NCBI GenBank assembly: GCA_015499995.1
Contig: JADNRV010000024.1
Coordinates: 62,001 to 126,000, forward strand
Direction of reading: 5' to 3'
Origin: Flammula alnicola
Taxonomy: Eukaryota > Basidiomycota > Agaricomycetes > Agaricales > Strophariaceae
Length of the DNA: 64,000 nucleotides
The number at the start of each line of letters is the position of its first letter. Position 1 is the stretch's first letter. The notes under the pieces are model-generated. The model did no database searches and was not told the DNA's origin. It was given only the letters and a program-made list of their open reading frames with translations. Positions 9,309 to 21,522 of the stretch are shown here, in pieces. Both the position numbers and the translations under genes were made by a program.

Positions 9309-12300
9309 TCAAGCCGCTGTCTCCGCACCAGCACCCGCACCCGCACCAGCATCCTCACCCGCACCCCCATCGGCCTTCCAACAGCCGTATACGCAGGCGG
9401 CAGCTCAATCGTCTCCGGCTCCTCCTCCTTGGGCAACGCCGGACTCGGGCCCGCATCATCATGCTGTATAATATTAACAGCCCTCATCGGCCTCGGCGCG
9501 CCGCCCTTCCTCCTCTCCCCACCCGCACCACCCGCACTCGAGCCCCCAGCAGGACTCGCCAGCCCCGCGCCATACCCATACGACGTATCCGGCGTCGTCG
9601 CCCGCGTGTAGAAGCTCGACGTCGCGCCGCTCATCGGCCGCCGGCCCTCCACGTCGTCCGTGCCCGTATTCGTGCCTGCGACGGAGCTGCCCTCCAGCGT
9701 CGGGTCGGGCACCATGAACGGCTCGGGCTGGTAATACTGCGGCAGCTCGTTCCGCCGCGTCGCGCTGCCTGCAGCAGGCGGGCTCTCGTCGTCGTCGTCC
9801 TCCGCGTTGAGCAGATCCATGGGCCGTTCCTTGAGGCGCTTCTGTGTCCTCTGCCGCCGGCGAAAGAACCAGAAGAGGAGGATAGCTGCGATGAGGAACG
9901 CCAGACCGCCTAGGACGCCGCCTACGATGCCGCCGACGCTCGCGCTCGACCCTCCAGACCCGGTGCTACTGATGATTACAATAACAAAATTCAGTTGCCG
10001 AGATTCTACATGGCATCCAACGATAAAAACTCACGCTCCACTCGTCCCAGTCGGATAACTCCCACCCGCCGGACTCCCCGGCGTCGAGCTCGGGCTGCTG
10101 TTCGACAAACAACTGCCATCGTTCGAGATCCCCGAGGAGACGACGTTCAACGAGCTGCCTGCCGTACCGTTGCCGCGACTGTCGCCGCCGACGAGGATGA
10201 GCGTCGTGCCGCCTCTCAGCGACGGCTTCCACGTGAACCCTGTGCCTTGCGACGCGACGTTGGTGATGCTAGTCTCTGGGATGGCGAAGGACTGCCCGCC
10301 GGGTATGATACCGAGAAAGTTGGGTATCCTACACACATGCGCACGATGAAATGGTTAGTTGGTGTCGGAGAGGAAGAGGGACAGACAGAGACGCGGAGAG
10401 AGGAGTAGGACGCAGAAAAGCCAACGCACCCTTGTACCGTCGAGTTATCCCACCATATCCGCGTGTCCGTGCATTGCACGATCTGATTGGGCGGCTCGAT
10501 CGAGAACACGAACAGCGGCGACACCGAGGCGCTCGCGTTGAAACATGATGCATCTGACGACGACGTCACCTGCGCTGCGACGCTCGTCCCGCCTGACCCG
10601 AACCCTGTCGCGTCGCTGACCTATCAGAGGAAGAGGGTCGTCAGCATTGGCTCGTTGACACGATTCGAAGGGTGAAAGAGCGAACAAGAACAAGGGAAAC
10701 GAACGAATATTAAAAAGTGAGGAAGCGAGAAGAAGATCAGAAACGAAGATCGGCCCGCTACAACCACATATAAGCACCTAGCCACACAAAATTGAGTCGT
10801 CGGAAGAACCCAGGACGGATGTAGAGCTGCGCGGCCAGACGAATGTCCGCTGAGCGAAATGGATCAAGCAGTTGCAGGAAAGATGCGCGATAGACGGTGG
10901 TCAGTACACAGATTCGTGTCATCAATATCGTCAATAACCTCTTCCTCGATCAAAGAACCGACGATGCCGCCGGGCTTCCCGCCAATCCTCATCGAAGAAT
11001 CACAAGGATCGCAGAGAGGGTCCCGAATCCAAAGGGTCGGCGTCCAAGCTGAAAGGCAAGGGTCGCAATGTAAATGACGTCATTTGCCCTCCTCCATCCA
11101 GTCGACCATGAACCGCAAACGCCACCGCCAACGCCAACACAAGCCAAACTCCTCCACCTCCAAAGAACCCCCAAAACGCACCCAACACCCACACCCATCT
11201 CTCCAACTCCCGAATCAGTTCGAACACCCTCGCGCCACCGTGAAAATGGAAGATCCTTTGTCGGCATGAATAGATGCGTAGATGGACAGATGGCTGCCAC
11301 CAGAACAACCAAACCACAAGGCAACGACAGATGCGCAGCAGCAGCGCCAGGAATCGAAGGCGTCCGCATGTGCACCAGGGTTATCGAACAAGCGTCTACC
11401 CCGACCTATCCACACCACCCAACCCTCCCATCAACCCATCCACACCACTGAACATCCAAACCCACCCCAGACCCATCCCGAACCCACGCCCAACCCAAAA
11501 ATACCCCCACAGCCCCCACAACGCAACGAAGGATGTCGATCTTGCATCACGAGAACCGCAGTAGTCGTCGTTATATTTAGCCCGATAACGTTATGTCCTC
11601 CAGTCATCGTCGTCGTGTGCCGACAAACAAACGCAGGGTAGGCGATGACGGCTAATACATAGGGGCTTGCTGGTCAGCGTTCGGTTCGTTCGGCGGGCAT
11701 TCAGCATTGGGCGGGCGGCGTGGCGGGTGGTGGTGTCCAGTGCTCGGTACGCGATAATACGCGATGGTGCGGGATAAATAGGTAGTCGGTGTGAACGCCC
11801 GCAGTCGGGATAGGGACTAGAAGAACAATCACCCATCCCGAAACGCGCAGACGGATACGGGTACTCCACGCCGCAGTGCGAGTCTTGTGTCCGTGTCCGT
11901 GTGTCCGTGTCCACTCCTAACCCAGGGTATCTGTCCAAGTGTCCACCACCAGGTCAGGATGGCAGGCCAAGGTCGAGCCCAGCCAGTCCTCCATGCATGA
12001 CACGCATATCCAAAGCCGGTGTGAGCCGGTGTGAGAGATAGATAGATAGGAAGGAGGTACGCTCCTGGTCACGCACGACAATTCTCCGCGCTCCGTTCGT
12101 TCGCACATGCCATCCACCCGCCATGCCATGCCCATATCCATACCGTATCGCGCAGTAGGTCCGCATATCACTCCATTGCATTTATCACCCATCGTCCGTC
12201 GTCGGGCCGTAGCGTAGGGCTAGTCATGGCCGAAGATGGAGTGGATTCTTCTAGCGGCGACTCTAGTGCGTGTGGAGTGATACTACGATCAACGCGGAGG

Positions 12301-13102
12301 GATGGAGGAGCAGAGGGATGCGGGCAAGTGGAGATGGAAGCGCGGTGGAGATTTGACGGTGGCGTATGTAGAGGCTCCACAACGAAGGTGGGAGGAAGGA
12401 ATGGAAGTGACGGCACACATGCATGCGATAGCGATACGATGTTGTATATGATATGATGTCGGAGAGTGGGAGAGTCCGTATGATTGTGGGTGTGGTGCGC
12501 AGTGGTGCCGGTGCGAGTAGAAGAGGACAAGGACAGGCCTATAGCGTAGGAATCGGAGGTCATGTTGTTTGCGGGGCAGAACGTGTACCGATCGTTGAAC
12601 ACGGTGTATGTTGCCTAAAGGGATCAAAAGCAACCATGGCTGCAAGCACCCTCCCAAAAAGAAAAGAAAAAGGCGACGCGGAACAAGAAAAAATAAAAGA
12701 AAGAAAAAAAGTAAAACAGAATCAAGTCGAAAACTTACCACCGCCACGAACTGCGATTCTCCGGATACTTGAGCTGGAACTGCACCTGCTTGTCATTCCC
12801 ATGAACGGAATATCCATAATCTTCCTCGCCTCGATGTTGTTGGCGAGCGGGCTGGGGCCGAACGGGATGATGAGGATGCGGTAGGGCGGCGAGCCTGGTC
12901 CGCCGCCCGAGTTGGATATCGACACCGTGAGGTTGCCGCACTGCTGCGGGGTGTTTTGAAAGGCCCATGTGTAGGCGTTGGCGCTGGGGAGGAGGGTGAA
13001 GAGGGAGAGGGAGGCGGTTAGGGTTAGGAGGCGGAGGAGGGGGAGGGGCAGAGGGAGTGGGTCGTTATTGGTCGGTGGTCGAGGGATGGCTGAGGACGCC
13101 AT
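9309..13102 (-). CDS. Secreted/one-pass plasma-membrane protein of an agaricomycete family
   Basis: Exon 1 (13102-12739) starts MASSAIPRPP with a hydrophobic signal peptide ending near SANAYTW, then QQCGNLTVSI. Exon 2 (10620-10430) begins VSDATGFGSGG, exon 3 (10328-10035) has GIIPGGQSF and FTWKPSL, and exon 4 (from 9968) holds a Gly-rich transmembrane helix followed by FWFFRRRQR. The cytoplasmic tail has DEDDD-type acidic stretches and ELPPAYTAV. This extracellular-TM-tail layout is a common agaricomycete family of unknown function, possibly a wall or surface sensor (inference). Three single-base breaks occur: after PFMG (about 12800), after KYPEN (about 12755) and after VGRP (about 9370). 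Each is cured by one added base, and the last then gives a Gly/Ala-rich end and TGA at 9309-9311. Intron 1 is 2,118 nt. Confidence 0.75.
10621..12738 (-). other. Unusually long first intron (2.1 kb) of the membrane protein gene
   Basis: The donor GTAAGT (12738-12733) and acceptor ...CTGATAG (ending 10621) fit consensus. The flanking codons join as AVV-SDATGF, the expected continuity in this family. All other introns of this gene are 66-101 nt. The interior has no clear terminal inverted repeats. It is C-rich on the plus strand at about 11100-11530 and gives Pro/Thr-rich open frames there that look like composition effects. An old insertion into a normal intron is the likeliest origin (inference). 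Confidence 0.6.
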
Positions 13103-13454
13103 AGTGGAGAAGGAGGGAGTTGGTTTGTTGATTGGTGATAAATAAAGAGAGTATGGTCGTTAGGACCCGGCACAAGCTGACCGTCAATTCCACACACACC
13201 CGGAGAATCAAATCACTCGACGTCACTCAACCCTCTTAAGGAAGACATGTCACTTGAATTTTATTTTGACATTTCGTTCGTCATGGTCATGCTAATCCAT
13301 TACTTCTAACCAGACACGATTGACGATAAAGCATCAGCCACGTCGACTCCCGGCGCATGCGCAATGGTAGCGCCAGAAGTCGGTCGTAGACTGGCATCCT
13401 TCAATTTACCTCAAACCAGAACGTAACACTCTGTCAACCGCGGCAAGCGCATGC
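13103..13454. other. Intergenic, upstream of the membrane protein gene
   Basis: Nothing coding was recognised. It should contain the promoter of the minus-strand membrane protein gene and the left edge of the FunK1-like relics. Confidence 0.4.
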
Positions 13455-14460
13455 AACTCGCTTCGGTGCGGATTTTGTAGGACACCATCTGCGCACGTTC
13501 AAGAACCCGAAATCCTTCATGCAGGCTGTTTATGATGCTTTCGTTGGTGCGTAATCCATACCCTCCTTGTCAATGATTTGAATTCGAATACCTATGTAGC
13601 CCATCAAGGCGCGTTGGAGAAATGCAGTATCCTACATGGAGATATAAATGATGGGATGGACGACGAATTCGGAGGACGCGGGGTGTTGTATAACTTTGAC
13701 CTCTGCGCAGAGGATTTTGAGTCGTCCGCAGGTCCGGATATTCAACTGAAAAGACCCTGTGTGAGGATTGTCCTTTTGGGTTCTCATTCAGCAATTTCTT
13801 TGCGTTAAATTCCTTTCTTTAAGGGTACTGGCAATTCGCATCCCACGCCCACCTACTCCGAGCCTCACCCCCCAAGCCCCTCCACCACCACCACCACCAC
13901 CACCACAGCAACACGGCCCAAGTGAAAGACGACCTCAAATCTTTCCTCTACATCGTCCTCTACTTCGCCCTCCGATACACCAAAAATACGCGTACGCAAA
14001 CCCCAAAACCAAGAGCTCGATGCCGTCATGTATTCGATCATCGATTTGACTTGGCAGTGAATTCTTCCAACTTGAACCTTGCACTTGAACTTTAACGACA
14101 AGAAGACGAAATATACGACTTCGCGTCTAGCACGGGGAAATACATGCTCCTCATGAAACGCGCCCTTCATCGAGCCGCACTTCGCCACCATGCCATCGTC
14201 AGGAAGGAGCCGCTGACGGAGTGCCTGAGTCGTGCATTGGTGGCTATTATGCAGCAGTGGGCACTGCGAGGCCCGTCTTATTCGTCCATGTTCAGGTTCA
14301 GAAACAGAATACGGGATTCTTGGTGATAAGGCGACTCGAAGGAAGCTGGAGCTGTATGATCATCGCACCCTGAGGGAGGCGTTTGGGGTGTGTATTGAGG
14401 CGGAGGGGTGGCCTGAGTGTGACGAGGCGCGTTATTACCTCGGTGGATAATGTCTTCTTT
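13455..14460 (+). pseudogene. Decayed FunK1-type fungal protein kinase, copy 1
   Basis: The readable blocks match the order of FunK1 kinases. FVGHHLRTFKNPKSFMQAVYDAF (ending about 13548) is followed by an intron-like GTGCGT...TATGTAG. Then comes AHQGALEK...ILHGDIND (about 13603-13650), the catalytic-loop counterpart of HRDIS. GRGVLYNFDLC (about 13677) replaces the usual DFDLA, so the metal-binding Asp is Asn. DDLKSFLYIVLYFALRY follows (about 13928), then ASSTGKYMLL...ALHRAA (about 14125). The frames change between blocks and stops interrupt. I infer an inactive relic; sequencing indels may account for part of the damage but not the lost Asp. Confidence 0.65.
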
Positions 14461-14516
14461 GATTCCAGAAAGAAGACAGTCTGTTTGTTGGATCTGGTCT
14501 AATCCTCGACTGGGAA

Positions 14517-14940
14517 CACACTCGGGTATACGCCTGCAGTGGTGGCCATGCTGAGAGCTAGTGCGACACTAAACTCTCACAACGCCCAGCAATACACGTA
14601 TGTCTGTTTGCAGATAGCAGATTTAATATTGAAAGATAGTCACCTTGAAAGATTCGCGACGATCCCGACACAGAGAAAGAAGTGGATACCCTGATAAGAA
14701 GGTCCTGACATTCTTTATGGAGATGATCTCGAGGATCAAGCCCCCCGCACCCAAGAGTTCGTATCCGAGCTTGGGCGGAAAAATGACTATCTATCCGCGG
14801 GCGCATAGTCGTTTCTGTGTGGATTTCATCGGTAATCACCTGAGTACTTCCACGAGCTCGAAGCAGTTCATGCAGGCTGTTTACGATGCTTTCATAGGTG
14901 CCAACCAACCCTTTAAGCTCAACCTCGAGGCCTAGTAGTA
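14517..14940 (+). pseudogene. FunK1-neighbour fragment, copy 2 (truncated)
   Basis: The segment 14517-14600 reads NTLGYTPAVVAMLRA. The segment from about 14810 to 14902 reads RFCVDFIGNHL...KQFMQAVYDAFIG, clearly homologous to 13457-13548, and breaks off at a GTGCC that corresponds to the intron donor of copy 1. No kinase core follows. Together with 15506-15547, which repeats the LGYxxPVVAMLRA block, this shows at least two tandem copies that have decayed to different extents. Confidence 0.55.
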
Positions 14941-15505
14941 ATCTTGCACGTCGTCGTTGATCCGAGAGTGCTCGCTCGCTTCCAGTTGGATCTAGTCTTT
15001 TTAATTCAGGCCATCCTCCGTATTCGGAGTTTATCGAATGATTTCCTCGATGAAGATGTTTAAATGACTTTCATGTAGTACATTAATCAGTGTAGCATCA
15101 CGTCTGCCAAGGGAAAGTGTCGAGTTTTCAATAAAGCATAATTACGAAGGAGGGAGTACTTGACTTACATTAGTCTAATAAAATTCAGGTACTGCCTAAA
15201 GATTCGACTTGGGCATTGAGGGCATCATCTTCACATGCGTCCCCGATACTACGAGCCGGTGATGTGTCTCGTTCCAGATCTTTGGGGCAGGTTATTCGAT
15301 TATTCATCGATTCCTTGAGGATGGATAACGCTTACTTCTGTCCTTGCAGAGTGTGCCCGCGCTCCAAGGGTGAGTGTGGTGTTCACCACGCGTAATTTGT
15401 CGCCCCTAAGTACGAATTGATGAAGAATAAGTCTCGGACAAAGCTGGAAGGTCGTATAACTCACAGTTGGGCAGGAGAATGGTATACAATGTTGAGTGAT
15501 TGAGA

Positions 15506-15547
15506 AACACTCGGGTATAGGTCTCCTGTGGTAGCCATGCTGAGAGC
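15506..15547 (+). repeat. Second copy of the 14517-14558 segment
   Basis: ACACTCGGGTATA...GTGGT(G/A)GCCATGCTGAGAGC occurs at 14517-14558 and at 15506-15547 with a few substitutions. Both copies translate to a TLGYxxxVVAMLRA block, so this is homologous coding debris of the FunK1-like cluster and not a short mobile repeat. Confidence 0.7.
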
Positions 15548-15716
15548 CATGAGCGCAAGAGACGAGCATCTGGTGTCGAAAAAAATTATGAGTTGGACCA
15601 AGCTAATTATGCCCCGGGTTCACTGGACTTATTCACAAATCCACAAGGAAAGCTGAACATCCACCGTGAATGTTCCCGCCACCATTCAACATATCTATAT
15701 AGTCAGATGACAAGTA

Positions 15717-16016
15717 TTACTGTACGTCGAACGAAAACGGGTCGAACGTCGCAACGGACGCACCTTCGGCAACGTCGAGTTCAATCACCAGTCGCGCCTC
15801 CAGCTTCCTCTCCTCCTCTGCCTTCTTGTTGATGGAGATTTCAGTGACCTTCATCCGCCGCTGAATGCTCTCCCCAAACATGGGCGACCGAACCCCGTCT
15901 GGACGCCGGTTCAGGAAGACCGGGTCGCCAAGGGTCTGCTTGACCTCGTCCGCAGCGTTTCCAGCGATGTGAGAGATGTCAAGAATTGCTTCATCGTCAA
16001 ATACAGAGTGGGCCAT
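15717..16016 (-). CDS. Hypothetical protein, 99 aa
   Basis: An uninterrupted frame from ATG 16016 (MAHSVFDDEAILDISHIAG) to TAA at 15717. The middle contains GDPVFLNRRPDG, then a basic/acidic stretch KKAEEERKLEARL that may be helical. No signal peptide or membrane segment is seen. I do not recognise the family. It lies divergent to the AlkB-like gene, with about 340 bp between the starts. It could be a complete small gene or the first exon of a longer one. Confidence 0.45.
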   Translation of the reverse strand: MAHSVFDDEAILDISHIAGNAADEVKQTLGDPVFLNRRPDGVRSPMFGESIQRRMKVTEISINKKAEEERKLEARLVIELDVAEGASVATFDPFSFDVQ

Positions 16017-16353
16017 TGCTAATGTCTGTTATGGCGTCGTTGTGGGGTATAGGTATAGTGTACAGGGGAGGGGGAGATGTTGGGGTACAAAAGAGTGTGG
16101 ATATTTAATATTTGAAATGTCCTCGGCTTTGCGAAATAGCGGAACCGGCTATTTCGGATGACGGTGCGGATCCGCGTTTTATCTAATCTAATCTGCAATA
16201 ATTGAGGCTGTGGTCAAGCAAACCTCCGAACCTCAGGTTGATCTTGGGTTGATCTTTGCCACCTCAGTGCCAACTGTCACCACTGGACTCGACCCAGTCT
16301 TCTTGAGCGAAGGGACCAGGTTCTGCCAGGTCCAAGCTACTCGTATCTTCCCC

Positions 16354-17415
16354 ATGTCTTGGTGAGCTTTTGTTGCCGTGTTGCTTTGATCTTTTGAAGA
16401 CCAATAGTGAAGGCGCGCCAGCTCACCAACTGTACTTCGTCCTGTGGCGTTGAACCCAAAGAGTGCCCAGCTCAAACGGAAGAGGAGTCCTTCGGAAGAG
16501 CCGGCTCTGGGATATACGAAAGACAGTGAAATAGCGCCTGTCTCTAAGAGGCCTAAGTTTCTCCGGATCATTATTCCCTCTTCGTCTTTGAATTCTGGAT
16601 TGGATACAAAGGAACCTTCACCTAATTCACTCTTCTCTGCATCTGATATCGACTCACTGTTCGACGATACCAACGATACCCACGACAATTCTATACCGAC
16701 ATCTCTTGAGGATGATACCCCTGCACTAAGGATAGGACCACCTATACCCGGACTATTTTTCGACTCGTCTATGCTCCTTCCGCAGGAAATCGCGGATTCT
16801 GTGGTGGCCTTTTGCATGAAGACCTACTTTGTGTCACCATTGGATAATCAAGTAATGCTCTTTTCACGGTTTGACCCTTCAACGTCCGCTTCCAACTCAA
16901 CTTCGACGGGCCTCCCTCGGATTTTACTCGACCTCCTCGATACGCTATCTTCGCTTCTTCAGCCCGTCATTCCCCCCGATACGCATGCGCTCCTCTTCCC
17001 TGCTGTGCCTACGAGAGCGCGGCAGGCGATCATAAATCTCTACCGGCCAGGGGAGGGCATAACGCCCCACGTCGATCTTCTTGGCCGTTACGGGGACGGT
17101 ATCGTTGGGGTTAGCTTCTCCAGCGGCTCCGTTATGCGGTTCGAGAAGGTGGAGGAGGTCACGGTCTGCGCCCGTTCGGGTGATGAAGACACGAAGAAGC
17201 GGTGGGACGTGTATCTTCCGGAGAGGAGTGTCATTGTTTTGACCGAGGATGCACGGTATGGATGGACCCATGGCATCGAGAAGAAGACGAGGGATTTCGT
17301 GTCGAGCTCGTCGGATGATACAAGCGGCGATGGCTCTTGGATCGACCGTGAAGTTCGTATGAGCGTCACGTTTAGGTGGTTACTTCCTGGTGCGGACGTC
17401 GTTGGGGATTCATGA
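16354..17415 (+). CDS. AlkB-like 2-oxoglutarate/Fe(II) dioxygenase
   Basis: The C-terminal half carries the AlkB fold signature: QAIINLYRPGEGITPHVD (about 17010-17070; the HxD iron ligands are HVD), VYLPERSVIVL (about 17210), WTHGI with the distal His (about 17260), and VRMSVTFRW (about 17353) with the Arg that binds 2-oxoglutarate. AlkB enzymes oxidatively demethylate nucleic acids or proteins; the layout is closer to eukaryotic ALKBH homologues than to bacterial AlkB. The N-terminal 100 residues are Ser/Arg-rich with an RKRSP-like basic patch. No in-frame ATG opens the long frame upstream of the domain. A start at 16354 (ATG TCT TG) joined over a 60-nt intron (16362-16421, GTGAGC...CAG) gives MSCSPTVLRP in frame. 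This start is inferred. Confidence 0.8.
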
Positions 17416-17656
17416 AACAGGTAAGATGTATGTAGAGTAGGTTGGTTGTAAGGAACGATCTTTGTAACTTGAATAGATTTATTTAATAATTTATATTAAT
17501 TGTGGATTGAAATTTCGTGTTCACAGTTGGCCCCAGCTATATAGCGCCAGTGATGGGAATGGCCACAGCCACTTCGCTCTTTCGCTCTTACCACCACGAC
17601 GCCCTTTGTATAACTACGTTACCACCATGGTTTAGATCCTCGATACCCTGCATAAG

Positions 17657-20600
17657 ATGGCACAGACAATGCCGGAAGCGCGTTCTACGACGCACTACAA
17701 TGTTTCTAAACTTCTACTCATCGGACTTGCCTTCCACCTCATCTACATCGGTTCCGTGTTCGACTGCTACTTTACCAGCCCGGTCGTACATGGCATGAAG
17801 AGCTATGGCGCTCGAGACACAGGCTCTCCAGCGAAGCGACTCGTTCTAATCATTGGTATGTTTTGTTTCGTGCTGGCATTGACTCTAGCGCCTAACTTGT
17901 GCTCGTCCATAGGTGACGGACTCCGTGCCGATCTACTTTTCTCAGTCAACGCGTTTCCAGAGATTCCTGGCTCGCCGGAAATCGTCGCTCCACACCTAAG
18001 GTCTATTGTAGAAACGCGGGGCGCGTTTGGAATTTCTCATACAAGAGTACCGACGGAAAGCAGGCCAGGCCACGTTGCCATTATTGGTGGGTCATACTTA
18101 AGCGTTTTCCAAGGATCTAGCTGACCTTCACCATCTGTTCAGGTGGCATGTACGAGGATGTCTCCGCTGTCACGAAGGTATTGGGAATTCATTGGATGTT
18201 TGTGAGTTGAACAGTGTTGGCTGATCTTGGATGGGAATTCTGAAGGGCTGGAAAACGAATCCGGTGAGTGAGATTAAAAAATTAGAGACCTTCTCAAGAC
18301 TAATGCAAGGATCAAGGTCAACTTTGACTCCGTATTTAATCAATCCAGAACGACCTTTTCATTTGGGTCGCCTGATATTTTGCCCATGTTCTCGAAAGGA
18401 GCAACACCCGGAAAGGTTAAACATGGTGTTACAACGAAGATGAAGAGGACTTTACTAAAGGTGTGTACACATCTTCCCTTTCCTGTACTTCAGCTATAAA
18501 AAAAATTCAGACGCCACCGCCCTGGATGTGTGGGTGTTAGACCACCTGAAGACACTCTTCAACAACGCCACGACGAACCCAGCGTTAGCCGCGGAACTTC
18601 ATTCTGACAAAGTTGTGTTCTTTCTCCACCTACTTGGACTGGACACCACTGGACACTCGTACCGCCCGCATTCCAAGGTGATATTTATTTGCACGTCTAA
18701 AGCTCAATGACTGAGGGTTGACTATAGGAATATATGGAAAACATCCAAGTTGTCGATAATATTGTTCGCGAGACCGAGGAGCTTATGTCCGCTTTCTACG
18801 ACGACAACGATACCAGTTTTATTTTCACTGCGGATCATGGGATGTCGGCTATTGGGAACCACGGTGATGGACGTGAGTACCCTGTTTCTGCATGTTTAGA
18901 TTTAGACCTAACTTTCTGTCCAACCTATAGATCCAGACAATACCAGGACGCCTCTCATTGCTTGGGGTAGTGGTGTTCGTGGACCTCTGCGAGATAGTAT
19001 ACCTTCGTCTCATGATGCTTACTCTGAATCCTGGCAACTCAGCCATCTATTCCGACGAGACGTCGAGCAGGCGGATATTGCCTCTCTCATGGCGGCGCTA
19101 TCGGATCTGCCTGGCCTGTGAACTCCGTCGGGGTGCTACCTGACGTAGATCCAACATTACCTGGTTACCTTAATCCGAGCCATGGAGGAGAGGCGTTGGC
19201 GCAAGCTGCCTTCGTTAATGCGAAGGTCAGAATGTTCAATTCTAGTTAAGTTGTGCCTGGGCTGATTTTAAGTTAATCTATAGGTCATTCTAGAGCAATA
19301 TAGAGTCAAACATGGTGCATTTCTTTTTCTTTTCTGTTATCTGTGTCATTGAAATTTTATTGCCGTCCCAGAACTCAAGCAAAAGCATACCCTATTTTAT
19401 ACCCCATTCAGACCATTAACAGACGTCTCCACCACGGATGAAGCTCCGGAAATTATAGCAATCGAAAGGCTGATCGCCGAACAGAAATGGGATTCTTCCC
19501 GCCAAGCGTCGTCGGAGCTTATTCAACAGAGTCTGAAAGGTCTTCACTACCTTCAGACGTACGACCGCTTCTTAATAAGAGGCTTCGTCACTGCTGCATA
19601 CCTTGGATGGGCGGCGTATGCATCTCTGCATATCCTACGTCCACTCGACATCATCTACAGTGCTCATGGAACCCCTACAACAATCTCCAGCGTCACAATA
19701 TGCAGCTGGATAATATTGGTCGCTTTTTGGGTGTCATTTGCTGTGCAAAAGGCGCCCTGGAGCTTCTATGTGTATATTGCTTTTCCGTGCTACTTTTGGG
19801 AGCAGTTCTTGGCTCAAGTCATGGCTTACGCCAAGTTTCGTCTTCGAGCCAATGCATATACGCCTTCCTACACCCATATCGTGATCAAAGGTACGATGGT
19901 GGTCGGAGCTTTGCTGGGCATGGTGGTATGTGTTCTTCTCTTTCATTAGTTTGCCGACTGATGATGATCTCCCCTCTTCAGGCTGGTTACACTCATCGGT
20001 CGATCTGGAGCATCGGTTTTGTGCTGATTGGTGTGGTCTGGCCTCTTTTCTGGAGCAAAGGCACATGCCTGAAGAATCCGTGGATGGTCGCTTTTTGGGC
20101 CTCGTCGTGTCTGACAACTGCCATCTTTCCTTTGCTCTCCGTTGATAAGAGGAGAATCTTACGACGATGTAAGTTCTCAAGCTCATCCTCTTGACACGAA
20201 ACTGAAAAGAATGTGTGATATTCAGCATGATAGGAGGCTTCGCAATTCTGTTGACTGGACTAATTGGCGCTTTGTGTGTTCTGAAAGATGTCAAGTATGA
20301 GCGGAAGCACAGAATGCTGTCCATCCTTTTTCTTGTCCAGGTATTTTTTTCTTACGTCCGGTTTCGTCATCAAGAACGTTGTCTAACGCAATGCATAGGC
20401 TGCTTTCGTTTGTATAACGATGCTTATTACATCTTCCTCAGTCCGCAATCTCCAAGCAAAACAAGGTCTTCCAGCCTTGAATCAATGGACCGGTTGGGTA
20501 GTCCTCGGTATGCGTTTTGCTTGAAATACAATTTCGTCTGGTATACTTATAAATTTTGGAACAGTCGTTTCTTCAGCCCTCCCTTTCGTCTTTAGAAGCG

Positions 20601-21522
20601 ATGTGCACACCAAATACTCGAAGATTCTGATGTACTTCTTTGGCTTTGGCCCTTGTTTTGTGATACTGTCGATCAGCGTCGAAGGTCTCTTCTTCGTCGC
20701 GTACTCGGTCACCTTGATTGCCTGGATCCAAGTCGAGCGCCTTGTACGTCCTCCTGCATCGCACAACCCGACGACGCCCCACTCTCCGAAAGAAAATGGA
20801 GCCGTAAAGTGGGATCTTTTGCAGTCTGTGGTCTACAAGTTTAAGGTGGACGACCTGCGGATTGCGTTGTTTTTCTTATTCTTTGTTCAGGTTGGCTTTT
20901 TCGGGACTGGAAAGTACGTTGTTTCAGGTCTTCGTGTTTCTAATTCGTTGTACTCATTGTTGGATTCAGCGTTGCATCGATATCGTATGTGCTTCGGTCC
21001 GGATGCCCGAATTTTTGTAATGACGGTCTCTCTAGGTCATTTTATCTCGCACCTGTTTATCGACTGATACCCATATTTAATCCGTTCTACATGTCTACTC
21101 TCCTGGTAAGTTTTGAAAATATATGCGTATGACAATTTGCTCACGTAGCCCACGTAACTCTAGGTATTTAAAATCGTGGCGCCGTATATCATGCTATCGG
21201 TCGCTTTTGCGGTACTCAACGACGCATTAAACCTGCCGCCTTTTTCCCTGCTCCTCGTGGCACTGACACTTACTGATGGTATGCCGACCATCCTGTCATG
21301 TTCGCATACCCCCCACTTATTGTTACTTCAGGGATGACCCTCACTTTCTTTTACAAAGTGCAGGATACCGGCTCTTGGTTAGAAATCGGCCAGTCCATCA
21401 GCTTCTTCTGTATAACGTCGCTCCTACTCCTCTGGTCGGCTGGTATATGCGCAGCAGGAGAATACCTGATGGCAGATGTTATCTCGGCGGAGTCTCTGCC
21501 CAGGTCGCGCAAAATCAAATAG
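17657..21522 (+). CDS. MCD4: GPI ethanolamine-phosphate transferase 1 (Mcd4/PIG-N)
   Basis: This ER membrane enzyme adds ethanolamine phosphate to the first mannose of GPI anchors. It has about 18 exons. The N-terminus ([10 protein letters not shown]) has one membrane anchor. The luminal phosphatase-like domain shows GDGLRAD (joined over intron 17856-17912), [22 protein letters not shown] (about 18633-18677) and [15 protein letters not shown] (about 18829). The C-terminal half has many hydrophobic segments and ends in LPRSRKIK at 21520-21522. Two exons are very small: 18246-18263 (18 nt, GWKTNP) and 20970-20984 (15 nt). Three places need one added base: about 18420 ([18 protein letters not shown] for AAAA), about 19100 ([15 protein letters not shown]) and the acceptor at about 20226. 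The protein family is highly conserved, so sequencing indels are the likely cause. Confidence 0.93.

Noticed and set aside
8894..9820. 308-codon minus-strand frame as a complete protein
   Set aside because: Its first half is the cytoplasmic tail of the membrane protein; the second half is the wrong frame after a one-base break. The third frame gives a Gly/Ala-rich end that suits the family.
11074..11641. Pro/Thr-rich plus-strand frames inside the long intron
   Set aside because: They arise from C-rich composition; no motif, no start context, and overlapping frames are open alike.
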